From: Bifidobacteriaceae bacterium
GTDB taxonomy: Bacteria > Actinomycetota > Actinomycetes > Actinomycetales > WQXJ01
Assembly (NCBI GenBank): GCA_031265345.1
Contig: JAISCU010000204.1
Span: 1 to 24,234, forward strand
Direction: 5' to 3'
DNA: 24,234 nt
Positions 14,890 through 22,687 of this stretch are shown in pieces; position 1 is the stretch's first letter; each line of letters starts with the position of its first letter. The notes under the pieces are model-generated. The model saw only the letters and a list, made by a program, of their open reading frames with translations. It ran no database searches and was not told where the DNA came from. Made by a program: the position numbers and the translations under genes.

Positions 14890-15135
14890 GCCAACCCCGT
14901 CGCGCTGACTGCCAGGGGTCCGGGCGCGGGGACGGCGGCCGGCGTCGAGGCCGCCCAGCAGGAGCTCGGACACGCCTGTGCCGCGGTGATGTTGGACGTC
15001 CGTGGGCGCCTCTGGCCGTCGCGCCTCGGCGGGGTCGCCACCATGGAAGCCGCCGAATCCGCAGCTTCCCGGCCAGCCCCCCGAACGCCGCCCATTCCGG
15101 AATCGACACGTGAACGCGCGTCGGCAGATGCGAGC
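14890..15135 (+). pseudogene. Decayed 3' remnant of a second tyrosine integrase
   Basis: The + strand translation contains VEAAQQELGHACAAVMLDVR and then GRLWPSRLGGVATMEAAESA. This aligns without gaps to the intact integrase segment VKVVQQMLGHASAAMTLDVY, then GHLWPNRLGEVADAMEQARR. The DNA is similarly collinear between about 14938 and 15060. The catalytic tyrosine is replaced by arginine and the catalytic Arg/Lys region upstream is absent, so it is a dead C-terminal fragment. It precedes the second tRNA-Pro fragment just as the intact gene precedes the first. The frame is open well beyond the homologous part, to 15180. The boundaries given are approximate. Confidence 0.75.
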
Positions 15136-15148
15136 GGCGTTGGATGGC

Positions 15149-15170
15149 ATGTGCAACCAATGCGCAATCC
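15149..15170 (+). repeat. Degenerate paired 11-bp repeats left of the second att copy
   Basis: ATGTGCAACCA (15149-15159) and ATGCGCAATCC (15160-15170) match each other at 8 of 11 positions. They begin 86 bases left of the second att core, the same offset as the clear pair at 13385 from the first core. Confidence 0.5.
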
Positions 15171-15234
15171 CAGCCGGTAGAGCGAAGAACGAGGGCCCCC
15201 GCCCCGGCGTTTCCGCAGTTCAAAACCCTGGCGC

Positions 15235-15266
15235 GTCGGGGTGGCGCGTTTTGAACCCACGACCCC
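15235..15266 (-). other. Second, degenerate tRNA-Pro 3' end (old attachment site)
   Basis: It matches the core at 13471 over GTCGGGGTGGCG and TTTGAACCCACGACC, with differences in the T-loop region. It has no tRNA body. The 10-mer GCGTTTCCGC lies exactly 28 bases to its left (15207), as it does for the first copy (13443). Confidence 0.75.
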
Positions 15267-15353
15267 TTGCGCCTCTTGGTTCCGCTTCGACTCGCATAGG
15301 GGGTCTTGTTCAGTGAGCCGAGCTGGCGGTCGACAGCGCGTGACGCGCGGGTC

Positions 15354-16637
15354 CTACGGTGGCCCTGCGGGGTTCTTGAAGGCCACCGGCAGTTGGCGCA
15401 CAGGAAGAAGCAACTTGCCGGCGATGCTTCCCTGCACTCCGATGAAGGTTGCGGTCCACTCGACCTCGACGGCATCAGCCGCTGTGTCGACCGCGGCGAC
15501 CACGAGTTCGTCGTCATCGCTCTCCCACGGCTGGCCGGGGCGCAGCGCCTCGGGTTTGACGGTAACCAGCAGCGCTTCCGCGTTCCCGTTCCGCCAGTCC
15601 GTGTCAGGTCGACTCGGCGGGGCCGAATAGTGGGGAGAGTGGTCGAGCACGACCGAGCCCAGTTCCGTGGGGTCGCGTGGCACGGGGAAGGCCCGATTCC
15701 AAAAGTCGTCGGCCGGGTCCTCCCAATAGAATCCCTGCGTGCCGTGGAAGGTGAGCACGATCTGAGGCTTCTCGAGGGGTGCCGTTCCGGGGCCGCTGCT
15801 TGCTCTGATCTTGATGCCGTCGCCGAGCGCCCCGATCAACAGCTCGCGGCGCTCGGGCCAGTCTTGGCGCCGGTCCTCCTGCCATTTCGCGATGAACGCC
15901 GCAGCCTCCTTCGGCGGGAGGCGGCCGGAAAGCATGCCCAAGTCCATCACGCTCCACGGGCTTTTCGGCTGTGGAGCGTGATGCGCGAGGAACTTGTCGC
16001 GCTCCTTGCGGATGTGCCTCGAGTTGAAAACGTCCAGGTCGGGCAACTGGTACGCGGTTCCGAGTACCTCGACTACGATCTCAGGGTCTTGAGGTGCTTG
16101 CCCAAACCGTTTGAGCCTCTCTGCCATCTCCTCGTGGTTGGCCTCTTCGGTTTTGCCGTTCCTTCGGACATATACGGCCCCGGACCTGGCCTTTTGCCCA
16201 GAGGCCTTGCACACGTGGATCCGGCCCGGTTCGGGCGAGTCGACCTCGAAGACCAGCACACCGGAGTCGCCTTGGTCGCGGGCGATCCAGTGCAGCGCCC
16301 ATCGCGGCCCGCTCTCGCCGAGGTACTTCTCGAGTCCTTGTTGCGCGTCGGCCGGATCGACCCGTGCGGCGCCACTCGGGTGTCCGTCGTCGCCAATTCC
16401 CACCAGCGCGACTGCCGCCCCGTCGAGGTGGGCCGCGGCGTGCTCTGGGAGCCGGTTCGCCGCGCCGAGCACGAACCTGGCGACGGCGGACCAGCCTTCT
16501 TTTGACGGCAACTGGATGTCGGACTTGAACTCGAGCCAATCGGATTCGCCCAAGCCGTCGTCAGACAGGACCCAATCGACAAACTCGCCCCAGGCCCTCA
16601 GTCCAACTGGGCGCCTTGCCAGATCGAAGCCGCTCAA
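15354..16637 (-). CDS. Schlafen AlbA_2-domain protein
   Basis: Protein of 427 aa read from TTG 16637; an in-frame TGA three codons earlier (the stop of the preceding gene) forces this or an internal start. Residues 30-175 form an AlbA_2 domain: ESDWLEFKSDIQLPSKEGWS, VARFVLGAANR, a central VALVGIGDDG, GVLVFEVDSPEPGRIHVCK and GAVYVRRNGKTEEA. AlbA_2 is a divergent nucleic-acid-binding or nuclease-like fold found in Schlafen-type proteins, transcription regulators and several phage-defence proteins. The remaining 250 residues are soluble and unrecognised, with WNRAFPVPRDPTELGSVVL and a beta-rich end. It follows the membrane protein gene by six bases, so the two are translated together. The GC content is lower than in the conjugation genes. 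Confidence 0.8.
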   Translation of the reverse strand: MSGFDLARRPVGLRAWGEFVDWVLSDDGLGESDWLEFKSDIQLPSKEGWSAVARFVLGAANRLPEHAAAHLDGAAVALVGIGDDGHPSGAARVDPADAQQGLEKYLGESGPRWALHWIARDQGDSGVLVFEVDSPEPGRIHVCKASGQKARSGAVYVRRNGKTEEANHEEMAERLKRFGQAPQDPEIVVEVLGTAYQLPDLDVFNSRHIRKERDKFLAHHAPQPKSPWSVMDLGMLSGRLPPKEAAAFIAKWQEDRRQDWPERRELLIGALGDGIKIRASSGPGTAPLEKPQIVLTFHGTQGFYWEDPADDFWNRAFPVPRDPTELGSVVLDHSPHYSAPPSRPDTDWRNGNAEALLVTVKPEALRPGQPWESDDDELVVAAVDTAADAVEVEWTATFIGVQGSIAGKLLLPVRQLPVAFKNPAGPP

Positions 16638-16643
16638 GGGTGG

Positions 16644-17237
16644 TCACTCGCTCTCCTGTGGCGGCTCCGGCTCGAGAGGAGAAATCTTCTTGCTGACGGC
16701 GTCGATGGCCAGTTTCACCTGGTGCAGGCTCCCCGAAGGCTGGTCGCGCGATTCGCGGACAAGTCCGAGGTCGATGACGTAGGAAAGCGGGGAAACCGGT
16801 CCCCACGGGCCGTCGGCGGTCACCTCCACCTTGTGCTTGTATTCGCGTTCGAGATCTGCGAGCATCTGGCTGCCGATGCCGAGATACCACCTGACCTGGA
16901 CGTTTGGCGCGATAGACGGGATGCCCTCACGGAGCCGCTCTTCGGCCACGCGGGTGATGTCCCGAGAGCCGTAGGTCAGCGCCAGTGGCGGGTCAATCCG
17001 AGCTTTGACGTTGCGGGCCAGAGTCGGCCCGGAATTGCCGACTACGAGATCAAGCGCTGAGCCTTGCGCGTCGTCCAGTCTGACGTCGACCCAGACGTAG
17101 GGCTGGACGGCTTCGCGGGCGATCCGGGTCTGCCGGTTCAGGTTCCGCTGTGACTGCCACAACGCGAGGTACGAGGACGTGACGCCCAGAAAGGCGAGCG
17201 CCACCCCCGCCAGAGTTGTCCACTCGCCAGCGTTCAC
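16644..17237 (-). CDS. Membrane-anchored hypothetical protein paired with the AlbA_2 gene
   Basis: Protein of 197 aa read from GTG 17237. Residues 7-27 are a transmembrane helix (WTTLAGVALAFLGVTSSYLA) followed by a basic, Gln-rich stretch. Then comes a beta-rich domain beginning VQPYVWVDVRLDDAQGSALD and LVVGNSGPTLARNVKARIDP, which resembles an immunoglobulin-like sandwich. A short helical end, LHQVKLAIDAVSKK, precedes an acidic Pro/Glu tail. I do not recognise a named family, although proteins with this anchor-plus-sandwich layout are common in bacteria. It is first in a two-gene operon with the AlbA_2 gene. Its layout recalls the antisense protein at 6197-6943 (one N-terminal helix, then a domain with an N-x-G-x3-A signature). 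Confidence 0.75.
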   Translation of the reverse strand: MNAGEWTTLAGVALAFLGVTSSYLALWQSQRNLNRQTRIAREAVQPYVWVDVRLDDAQGSALDLVVGNSGPTLARNVKARIDPPLALTYGSRDITRVAEERLREGIPSIAPNVQVRWYLGIGSQMLADLEREYKHKVEVTADGPWGPVSPLSYVIDLGLVRESRDQPSGSLHQVKLAIDAVSKKISPLEPEPPQESE

Positions 17238-17648
17238 GGCTTTGAGCCTAACGCCTGGTCCGCTTCGGCGCGCTCGGCGCAGGGGTAGCGCGTCGGGCGT
17301 GCTGGTCTGGCCGACCGATGTCCGCGGTGGACCCGTCGATCCCTTCGACCAGAGGGCCGGGATACAGGCGGCAGGCCGCCCGGTCGCGCTTGAGCGCCGG
17401 CGGTCGGCAAGGCTGTGGGAGTACCCGCCAGAAGGCGAGGTGCTCGGCGCGAAGCTGAACGCACAGAACCGCCTGCGGCGCGAACGGTCCCCGCCTGCGG
17501 TTGGGGAGGGCCGCGCACTTTCCGCGTGTCAATTGGCCCCGACCGCGCCCGACGCCTCCTGCCCGGCTCCGGCGCGACGGTCCGGGGCCGCAGCCAGCAG
17601 GCGCGCCCCCGGGAGGGGGCGGCCGGGGACCAGGAAAGGCGCGAGCCG
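17238..17648. other. 411-bp divergent intergenic region
   Basis: It separates the minus-strand membrane protein gene from the + strand surface protein gene and must contain promoters for both. The GC content is high. AGGAAAGG at 17632-17639 is the likely ribosome binding site of the surface protein. The open frame of the surface protein continues upstream to 17415 but encodes Arg/Gly-rich sequence without conserved character, so I exclude it. I see no clear promoter, RNA gene or terminator. Confidence 0.45.
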
Positions 17649-20600
17649 ATGGAGCAAGCAGCGAGCCACCCGAGACACATCCAACACGACCGGAAGAGAG
17701 CGCGCGGCCGGGGGCTGGGCCGCCGTTTCTGGGCGGGTTTGGCGGTGTTGTGTTTGGCCGTGTCGGCGTTGTTCGGGGCGGGGGCGGCGGGTCCGGCTGT
17801 GGCGGCTGACCACGGGCCGGGGTATTGGGCGGACGGAACGTTCCTGGGGATCACGTATTTCCCGAACGGGCCGGGGATTTGTTTGAACAACGGGGCGGCT
17901 GTGAACTCGTCGGTGACGGACACCCGGGTGGTGGAGAACCGGATGGCGGGGTTCATGGTGTGGTACCTGTGGGACAGGGCTTTGACGGACGCGGACGCGG
18001 CGGCGGCGTTGGCGATGCTGTTGAAGAACATCGCGGACCAGATGGTGGACACGGGCGGGGTCGCGGACGACCACATCGAGTGGTCTGATCTGACGGTCAG
18101 GTCGCAGGAGATCGCCACGGACGCGAACTACGCGTGGGCGGTCTACAACGGCTGGAACGCCGCGACCCCGTCCACCGTCCAGGCACCCGCCGTGTCCGTG
18201 AAGACCACCGTGGAGACAGGCGACGTGGACATGGTCTCCGGCGAGATCACGTTCAAACAGATCGGGCTGAAAGCCGGCGGCGGCGCGGGGTTCTTGTTCC
18301 CGTACTCCGGGGGCGGCGCGTCGGCGTATTACCAGCCGTTGTTGGAGGAGATCGGCTCGCCGACGTTGACGTTGTCGGGGCCGGCGGTGTTCAAAGCCAA
18401 CGGGCGGACCACCTACACGCCGCCGGCCGCGCCGGCCGGGGGCCTGGGGGACGCGTCGAGGGCGGCGGTCGCGGTCCCGACTGGGTTCGGCGGGTCGGAG
18501 AAGGTCGTGTTGACGGTGGCGTACGAGGTTCCGTCGGCGAGGGTGGAGATCGCGTTGCGGGAGTCGCCCGCCCATCAGAACTACATCCTGAGGCCCCTGG
18601 GGGAGGACGTGGTGAAGGCGTCCACGAAGGGCGTGGTCCCGGTCAAGGCCGCGGAGATGACCGCCACATCGGCGATGGTCCCGGTCGAGGTGAAACCGGG
18701 GGACTCCCCGTCGAAGCTGCGGGACTTGATCACGGTGGCCGCGAAGACCGGCGCCTGGCCGAAGGAGATGGGCACGGGTGAGCCGGTGCCAATCGTGTTC
18801 CGGTTCACGCTGATGCGCCACCCGCAGCCGGCGCTGTCGTTCGGGTCGAAGACGGGCGACCAGGTGGCGTCGCTCACCAGGGTGTTCACAGGGCCGGGGT
18901 CGTGGACGCTGACGGCGGCGGACCTGCCGGCGGGGGTGTGGGAGTCGATCGCGGACGGGTCGGAGACGGCGAGGCAGGCGTACTCGGTCACCACGCAGGC
19001 GTTGAGGGCGGACCAGCCGGCGGCGACCCGCCCGTATCTGGCGGCGGACTTCACCGACGGGTGGGGGCTGGCGCAGGAGACGTTCACCCGTGTCACCCCC
19101 CTGATCGGGTTGGAGACCAAGGCGGAGGGGTCGGTGCACGTCGGCGGTCTGCTCTCGGACGAGGGGACTATATCGGGGGTGCCCGCCGGGCACGGGTCTT
19201 TCGCCGGGGCCGGGACCAGGTTCGCGGCGGACGCGACCGTGTTGACGATGACGCTGTGGGAGGTCGACCAGGCGGTCGTGGAGGCGCTGCCGCGCGGCAC
19301 GACGGCGCCGCCCGCCTCCGCGGTGAAGGTCAAGTCGTACGAGGTGCCGCTTGAGAACGGGGACTTCCAGGTGGGCCGGGACGTTGCCGCCCGGGAGGCG
19401 GGGATGTGCTACGTGTGGCACGCGACATACCCGGGCGACACGTGGCTGGCCGCGTACAGCTCCGACTTCGCGGACCCGTGGGAGCGGCAGTGCGCTCCCC
19501 AGCCGGGGAAGCCGTGGGTCGCGTCGGTCGTGTCCGAGCCCGTCGCGGACGCGGGCGCGCTGGTGCGGGACCGCGCCGAGTGGGGCGCCGCCCCCGCCGG
19601 GTCCACGGTCGAGTTCTGGGCGCGGACCGCTCCGGTCAAAGACCTGTTCAAACCGTCCTCGGAGTGGGAGTGCGACCTGGCGAAAGCCACAGCCCCGGCG
19701 CGGGTGGGCGATCCCGTCGCCGTGGCCGGGGAGGCGGGCGCGGCCTGGTCGAACCCGGTGGAGGCGGGCCCGGCCGGGTGGTGCGTCCTGTTCCAGGTGG
19801 TGTTGAAAGACAAGGCCGGCGCCGTGTTGGCGGAGGGCGTGTGGGGCGACCCCGCAGAGACGGTCATGGTCCCGCCCGTCCCGAAGATCGCCTCCCAAGT
19901 CGCCGCCCCGGTGGCCGACGCGGGCGGGCTGGTCCGCGACAAGGCGATCTGGGAGGGCGCGCCGTTCGGCGCGAAGGTCGTCTTCGAGACCCGGACCGCG
20001 CCGGTGAAAGACCCGAGACTGCCGGTCGACCGGTGGGAATGCGACCTGAACGCTATGGGCGCGCCCGCCGCCGCGGGGTCGGCGCAGCCGGTCGGCTCCT
20101 TGGACGGCGAGACGCTGTCCCCCGAGGTGGAGGCGCCGGAGGTGGGCACTTGCCTGCTGTGGCGGGAGGTCCTCCTCGGCCCGGACGGCCGGGAGACCGC
20201 GTCCGGGCAGTGGGGAGAGCCGTCCGAGACCACCCTGGTGAAAGCCGCGCCCGCGGTCACCACGGAGGTGGTGGAGTTGGTCGTGGACGCCGGGGCGGCC
20301 GCCCAGGACAACGGGTCTTGGACCGGCGCGCCCGCCGGGTCCACCGTCGAGTTCCAATACCGGGTCGCGCCGGTCAAGGACGCGAAGCTGCCGGTCGACC
20401 GGTGGGAGTGCGACCTCGACCAGATGGGCGATCCTGCCCCCGCCGGCGGCCCCTGGCCCACCGACGCGCACGAGGGGTCCCGCCTGTCCGACCAGATCGC
20501 GGTCAGCGAGGCGGGCGTGTGCGTCCTGTTCAGGGAGACCCTCCGCGGCCACGACGGCGCGGTGCTGGCGGAGGGCGAGTGGGGAGACGAAGGCGAGACC

Positions 20601-21509
20601 GCCTACGCGAAGGCGCCGCCCGCGGTCGCCACCGAGGTGGTGGAACTGGTTATCGACGCGGGGTCGGCCGCCCAGGACGACGGGTCTTGGACCGGCGCTC
20701 CCGCCGGGTCGACAGTCGAGTTCCAACACCGGCTCGCGCCGGTCAAGGACGCGAAGCTGCCGGTCGACCGGTGGGAGTGCGACCTCGACCAGATGGGCGA
20801 CCCCGCCCCCGCCGGCGGCCCTTGGCCGACCGACGCACACGAGGGGTCGCGCCTGTCCGACCAGATCGCGGCCGCCGAGGCGGGCGTGTGCGTGCTGTTC
20901 AAGGAGATCCTCCGCGACAAGGACGGCACCGTGCTGGCGGAGGGCGAGTGGGGCGACCCGTCCGAGACCGTGTACGTGAAAGCCCCGCTGGCTGTGGCCA
21001 CCCGTGTGGTGGAGTTGGCGGTGGAGGAGGGGTCGGCCGCCCAGGACGACGGGTCGTGGACCGGCGCGCCGGCCGGGTCCACGGTCGAGTTCGAGTACCG
21101 GGTCGCGCCGGTCAAGGACGCCGCCGTCCCGGCCGCGGAGCAGGAGTGCGACCTCGGCCGGATGGGGGACCCCGCCCCGGCGGGCGGCCCGTGGCCGACG
21201 GACGGCCACGAGGGGTCCCGCCTGTCCGACAAGGTCGAGACCGAGCAGGCGGGCGTGTGCGTCCTGTTCAAACTGACACTCCGCGACCAGGGCAGACAGA
21301 TCCTCGCCGAGGGGAAGTGGGGCGACCCGTCCGAAACCGTCACCGTGGTGCCCAAACCGGCAGCTCCGCCGCCGGGGCTGCCGTTCACCGGGTCCAACCC
21401 GTGGCCGCTGGCCGGCGGCGCGGCCGCCCTGCTCGCCGCCGGCGCCGCGCTCGTGGCTGGGGGCCGCCGCCGCAACCGGCGGATCTCAACGGAAGGGGGC
21501 TTGCTGTGA
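17649..21509 (+). CDS. Sortase-anchored surface protein with five 123-residue repeats
   Basis: Protein of 1286 aa starting at ATG 17649, the start that places a signal peptide at the N-terminus: a basic region (HDRKRARGRGLGRR), a hydrophobic core (FWAGLAVLCLAVSALF) and a probable cleavage after AVA near residue 53. An N-terminal head domain (about residues 55-330) contains GPGICLNNGAAVNSS and a helical WYLWDRALTDADAAAALAML segment. A long central region (330-620) follows, then five tandem repeats (about 622-1236). The C-terminus has LPFTG, a hydrophobic helix and RRRNRR, a complete sortase signal. It should be a covalently attached wall protein, perhaps an adhesin that assists mating contact. 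Its stop overlaps the next start by four bases, so it belongs to the downstream operon. Cysteines in the head could form a thioester or disulfide, but I cannot show which. Confidence 0.85.
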   Translation: MEQAASHPRHIQHDRKRARGRGLGRRFWAGLAVLCLAVSALFGAGAAGPAVAADHGPGYWADGTFLGITYFPNGPGICLNNGAAVNSSVTDTRVVENRMAGFMVWYLWDRALTDADAAAALAMLLKNIADQMVDTGGVADDHIEWSDLTVRSQEIATDANYAWAVYNGWNAATPSTVQAPAVSVKTTVETGDVDMVSGEITFKQIGLKAGGGAGFLFPYSGGGASAYYQPLLEEIGSPTLTLSGPAVFKANGRTTYTPPAAPAGGLGDASRAAVAVPTGFGGSEKVVLTVAYEVPSARVEIALRESPAHQNYILRPLGEDVVKASTKGVVPVKAAEMTATSAMVPVEVKPGDSPSKLRDLITVAAKTGAWPKEMGTGEPVPIVFRFTLMRHPQPALSFGSKTGDQVASLTRVFTGPGSWTLTAADLPAGVWESIADGSETARQAYSVTTQALRADQPAATRPYLAADFTDGWGLAQETFTRVTPLIGLETKAEGSVHVGGLLSDEGTISGVPAGHGSFAGAGTRFAADATVLTMTLWEVDQAVVEALPRGTTAPPASAVKVKSYEVPLENGDFQVGRDVAAREAGMCYVWHATYPGDTWLAAYSSDFADPWERQCAPQPGKPWVASVVSEPVADAGALVRDRAEWGAAPAGSTVEFWARTAPVKDLFKPSSEWECDLAKATAPARVGDPVAVAGEAGAAWSNPVEAGPAGWCVLFQVVLKDKAGAVLAEGVWGDPAETVMVPPVPKIASQVAAPVADAGGLVRDKAIWEGAPFGAKVVFETRTAPVKDPRLPVDRWECDLNAMGAPAAAGSAQPVGSLDGETLSPEVEAPEVGTCLLWREVLLGPDGRETASGQWGEPSETTLVKAAPAVTTEVVELVVDAGAAAQDNGSWTGAPAGSTVEFQYRVAPVKDAKLPVDRWECDLDQMGDPAPAGGPWPTDAHEGSRLSDQIAVSEAGVCVLFRETLRGHDGAVLAEGEWGDEGETAYAKAPPAVATEVVELVIDAGSAAQDDGSWTGAPAGSTVEFQHRLAPVKDAKLPVDRWECDLDQMGDPAPAGGPWPTDAHEGSRLSDQIAAAEAGVCVLFKEILRDKDGTVLAEGEWGDPSETVYVKAPLAVATRVVELAVEEGSAAQDDGSWTGAPAGSTVEFEYRVAPVKDAAVPAAEQECDLGRMGDPAPAGGPWPTDGHEGSRLSDKVETEQAGVCVLFKLTLRDQGRQILAEGKWGDPSETVTVVPKPAAPPPGLPFTGSNPWPLAGGAAALLAAGAALVAGGRRRNRRISTEGGLL
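19512..21356 (+). repeat. Five in-frame 369-bp repeats in the surface protein gene
   Basis: Units start at 19512, 19881, 20250, 20619 and 20988; each is exactly 369 bp (123 codons). Conserved landmarks per unit are APAGSTVEF, APVKD, ECDL, a second Cys in CVLF, and LAEGEWGDPSETV. Every unit has two invariant cysteines, suggesting one disulfide per domain. Units three and four are nearly identical in DNA over long stretches, including more than 60 consecutive bases after the APVKD codons. Unit one is the most diverged. Confidence 0.9.
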
Positions 21510-22687
21510 GCGGGGCGGGCGACGGCAGGATCCATGTGGCGGCGGTGTTCTGGGACGACCACCCGCAAGCGGTCCCGGAGGTGTTGGCCGGCCGCGACCA
21601 GGACGACGTCACGCTGAGGGCGGCCCGGATGGTGTGGGACCGGACCGCCCTGAAACCCGACCCGTCCGACGAGGCGGCCGCGTTCATGCGGTCCCGGCCC
21701 GCGCCGTCCGAGTGGTCGGGCGCCGCCGACGCCCGCCAGTGGCTGGCCGAGGCCGCCGCAGAGGGCTTCGGCCCGCGGGTGATCCCCGGACGGGCGCCCC
21801 TCGCCGACGACGACGAGCCTGACCGGGACCGGGACGTCACCATCGGGCTGGTCCGCGGCTGGGACGAGCCGCCGCTCGCCACCCTGGTGCTGGCGGACCT
21901 GGAGCCGCTCCGGCTGGAGGCCCGCCTCGCCGACGCGGTGTGGGCGCGCGCCCGCGGCCTCGGCCAAGACCATCCCGCGCCTCCCAGCCCGCCCGACGCT
22001 GGGGCGTTGTGGCGGTGGCTGACCGACGCCAAGGGCGGGTTGGAGGGGGTGGTGGCGTTCTCCGCGCAGCAGGCGCCCCTTCCCGCCGCCCAACCGGTCC
22101 CCGACACGGCGGCCGCGGAGGCGGCGGGGCCGGGGCAGGCGGTGATCGACACGGGGCGCCCCGCCGTGTGGGCGGACCTGAACTCGGGCGGGATCCCGGA
22201 CAGGCTGATCGCCGCGCTGCCCGATCCTCCGGCCCCGTTCGGGGAGCCCGGCTCCGCCAAGCAGGTCGGCGGGCGGGAGTGGGAGGCCGCCATGGACGAC
22301 TGGCGCGAAGACGTCCTCGACGTGGCCGCCGACATCTCCAGGGTGGCGGACCTGCGGGACCGGGTCGACCAGCTGGAGTACCTGTGGGACCGCCTCGCGC
22401 GGGAGGTCGCGGGACACCCGCTGCCCGCCCCGCCGGAAGACCGCCGGCTCGTCGGGCAGTGGCTGGCCCAGTTCGCGGACACCGCGGTGGAACGCGACCG
22501 GCGGCTCCTGAACCTCGTGGACACGACCCGCCCCGACGGCTCCCCGCCGCACACCGCCCCCACGGTCCCAGCCCGCCGCCCCGAACCCGCCCAGCAGCCC
22601 GACACGGGAACAGGCCGCCTTGCGCCCCGCCACGCCTTCGGCGCGACTCCGACCAACCCGGCCGGCCCGGCCGGGCTCCGACTGTGA
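21506..22687 (+). CDS. Hypothetical protein of the surface protein-methyltransferase operon
   Basis: Protein of 393 aa starting at GTG 21506, overlapping the surface-protein stop as GTGA, with GGAAGGGGG about seven bases upstream. I recognise no named domain. It begins with GRIHVAAVFWDDHPQAVPEV, continues with an acidic section (PLADDDEPDRDRDVTIGL) and a segment reading PPLATLVLADLEPLRLEARL, and has a probable coiled coil near 280-310 (SRVADLRDRVDQLEYLWDRL). The last 60 residues are disordered and Pro-rich. No signal peptide or membrane segment is visible, so it is cytoplasmic. Overlaps of four bases on both sides show strict coupling with the surface protein and the methyltransferase, suggesting a role in the same process. 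Confidence 0.75.
   Translation: MSGAGDGRIHVAAVFWDDHPQAVPEVLAGRDQDDVTLRAARMVWDRTALKPDPSDEAAAFMRSRPAPSEWSGAADARQWLAEAAAEGFGPRVIPGRAPLADDDEPDRDRDVTIGLVRGWDEPPLATLVLADLEPLRLEARLADAVWARARGLGQDHPAPPSPPDAGALWRWLTDAKGGLEGVVAFSAQQAPLPAAQPVPDTAAAEAAGPGQAVIDTGRPAVWADLNSGGIPDRLIAALPDPPAPFGEPGSAKQVGGREWEAAMDDWREDVLDVAADISRVADLRDRVDQLEYLWDRLAREVAGHPLPAPPEDRRLVGQWLAQFADTAVERDRRLLNLVDTTRPDGSPPHTAPTVPARRPEPAQQPDTGTGRLAPRHAFGATPTNPAGPAGLRL

Noticed and set aside
13984..15180. A 398-codon + strand gene across the NYN locus
   Set aside because: The first two thirds are the shadow of the NYN gene; only the last part has meaning, as an integrase remnant.
17248..17532. A 94-codon minus-strand frame between the anchored protein and the surface protein
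   Set aside because: No recognisable domain, no ribosome binding site and atypical composition; I treat the stretch as intergenic.
17529..21209. 1226-codon minus-strand open frame opposite the surface protein gene
   Set aside because: Its composition is Arg/Gly/Leu/His-rich without domains; it arises from GC-rich third positions of the + strand gene.
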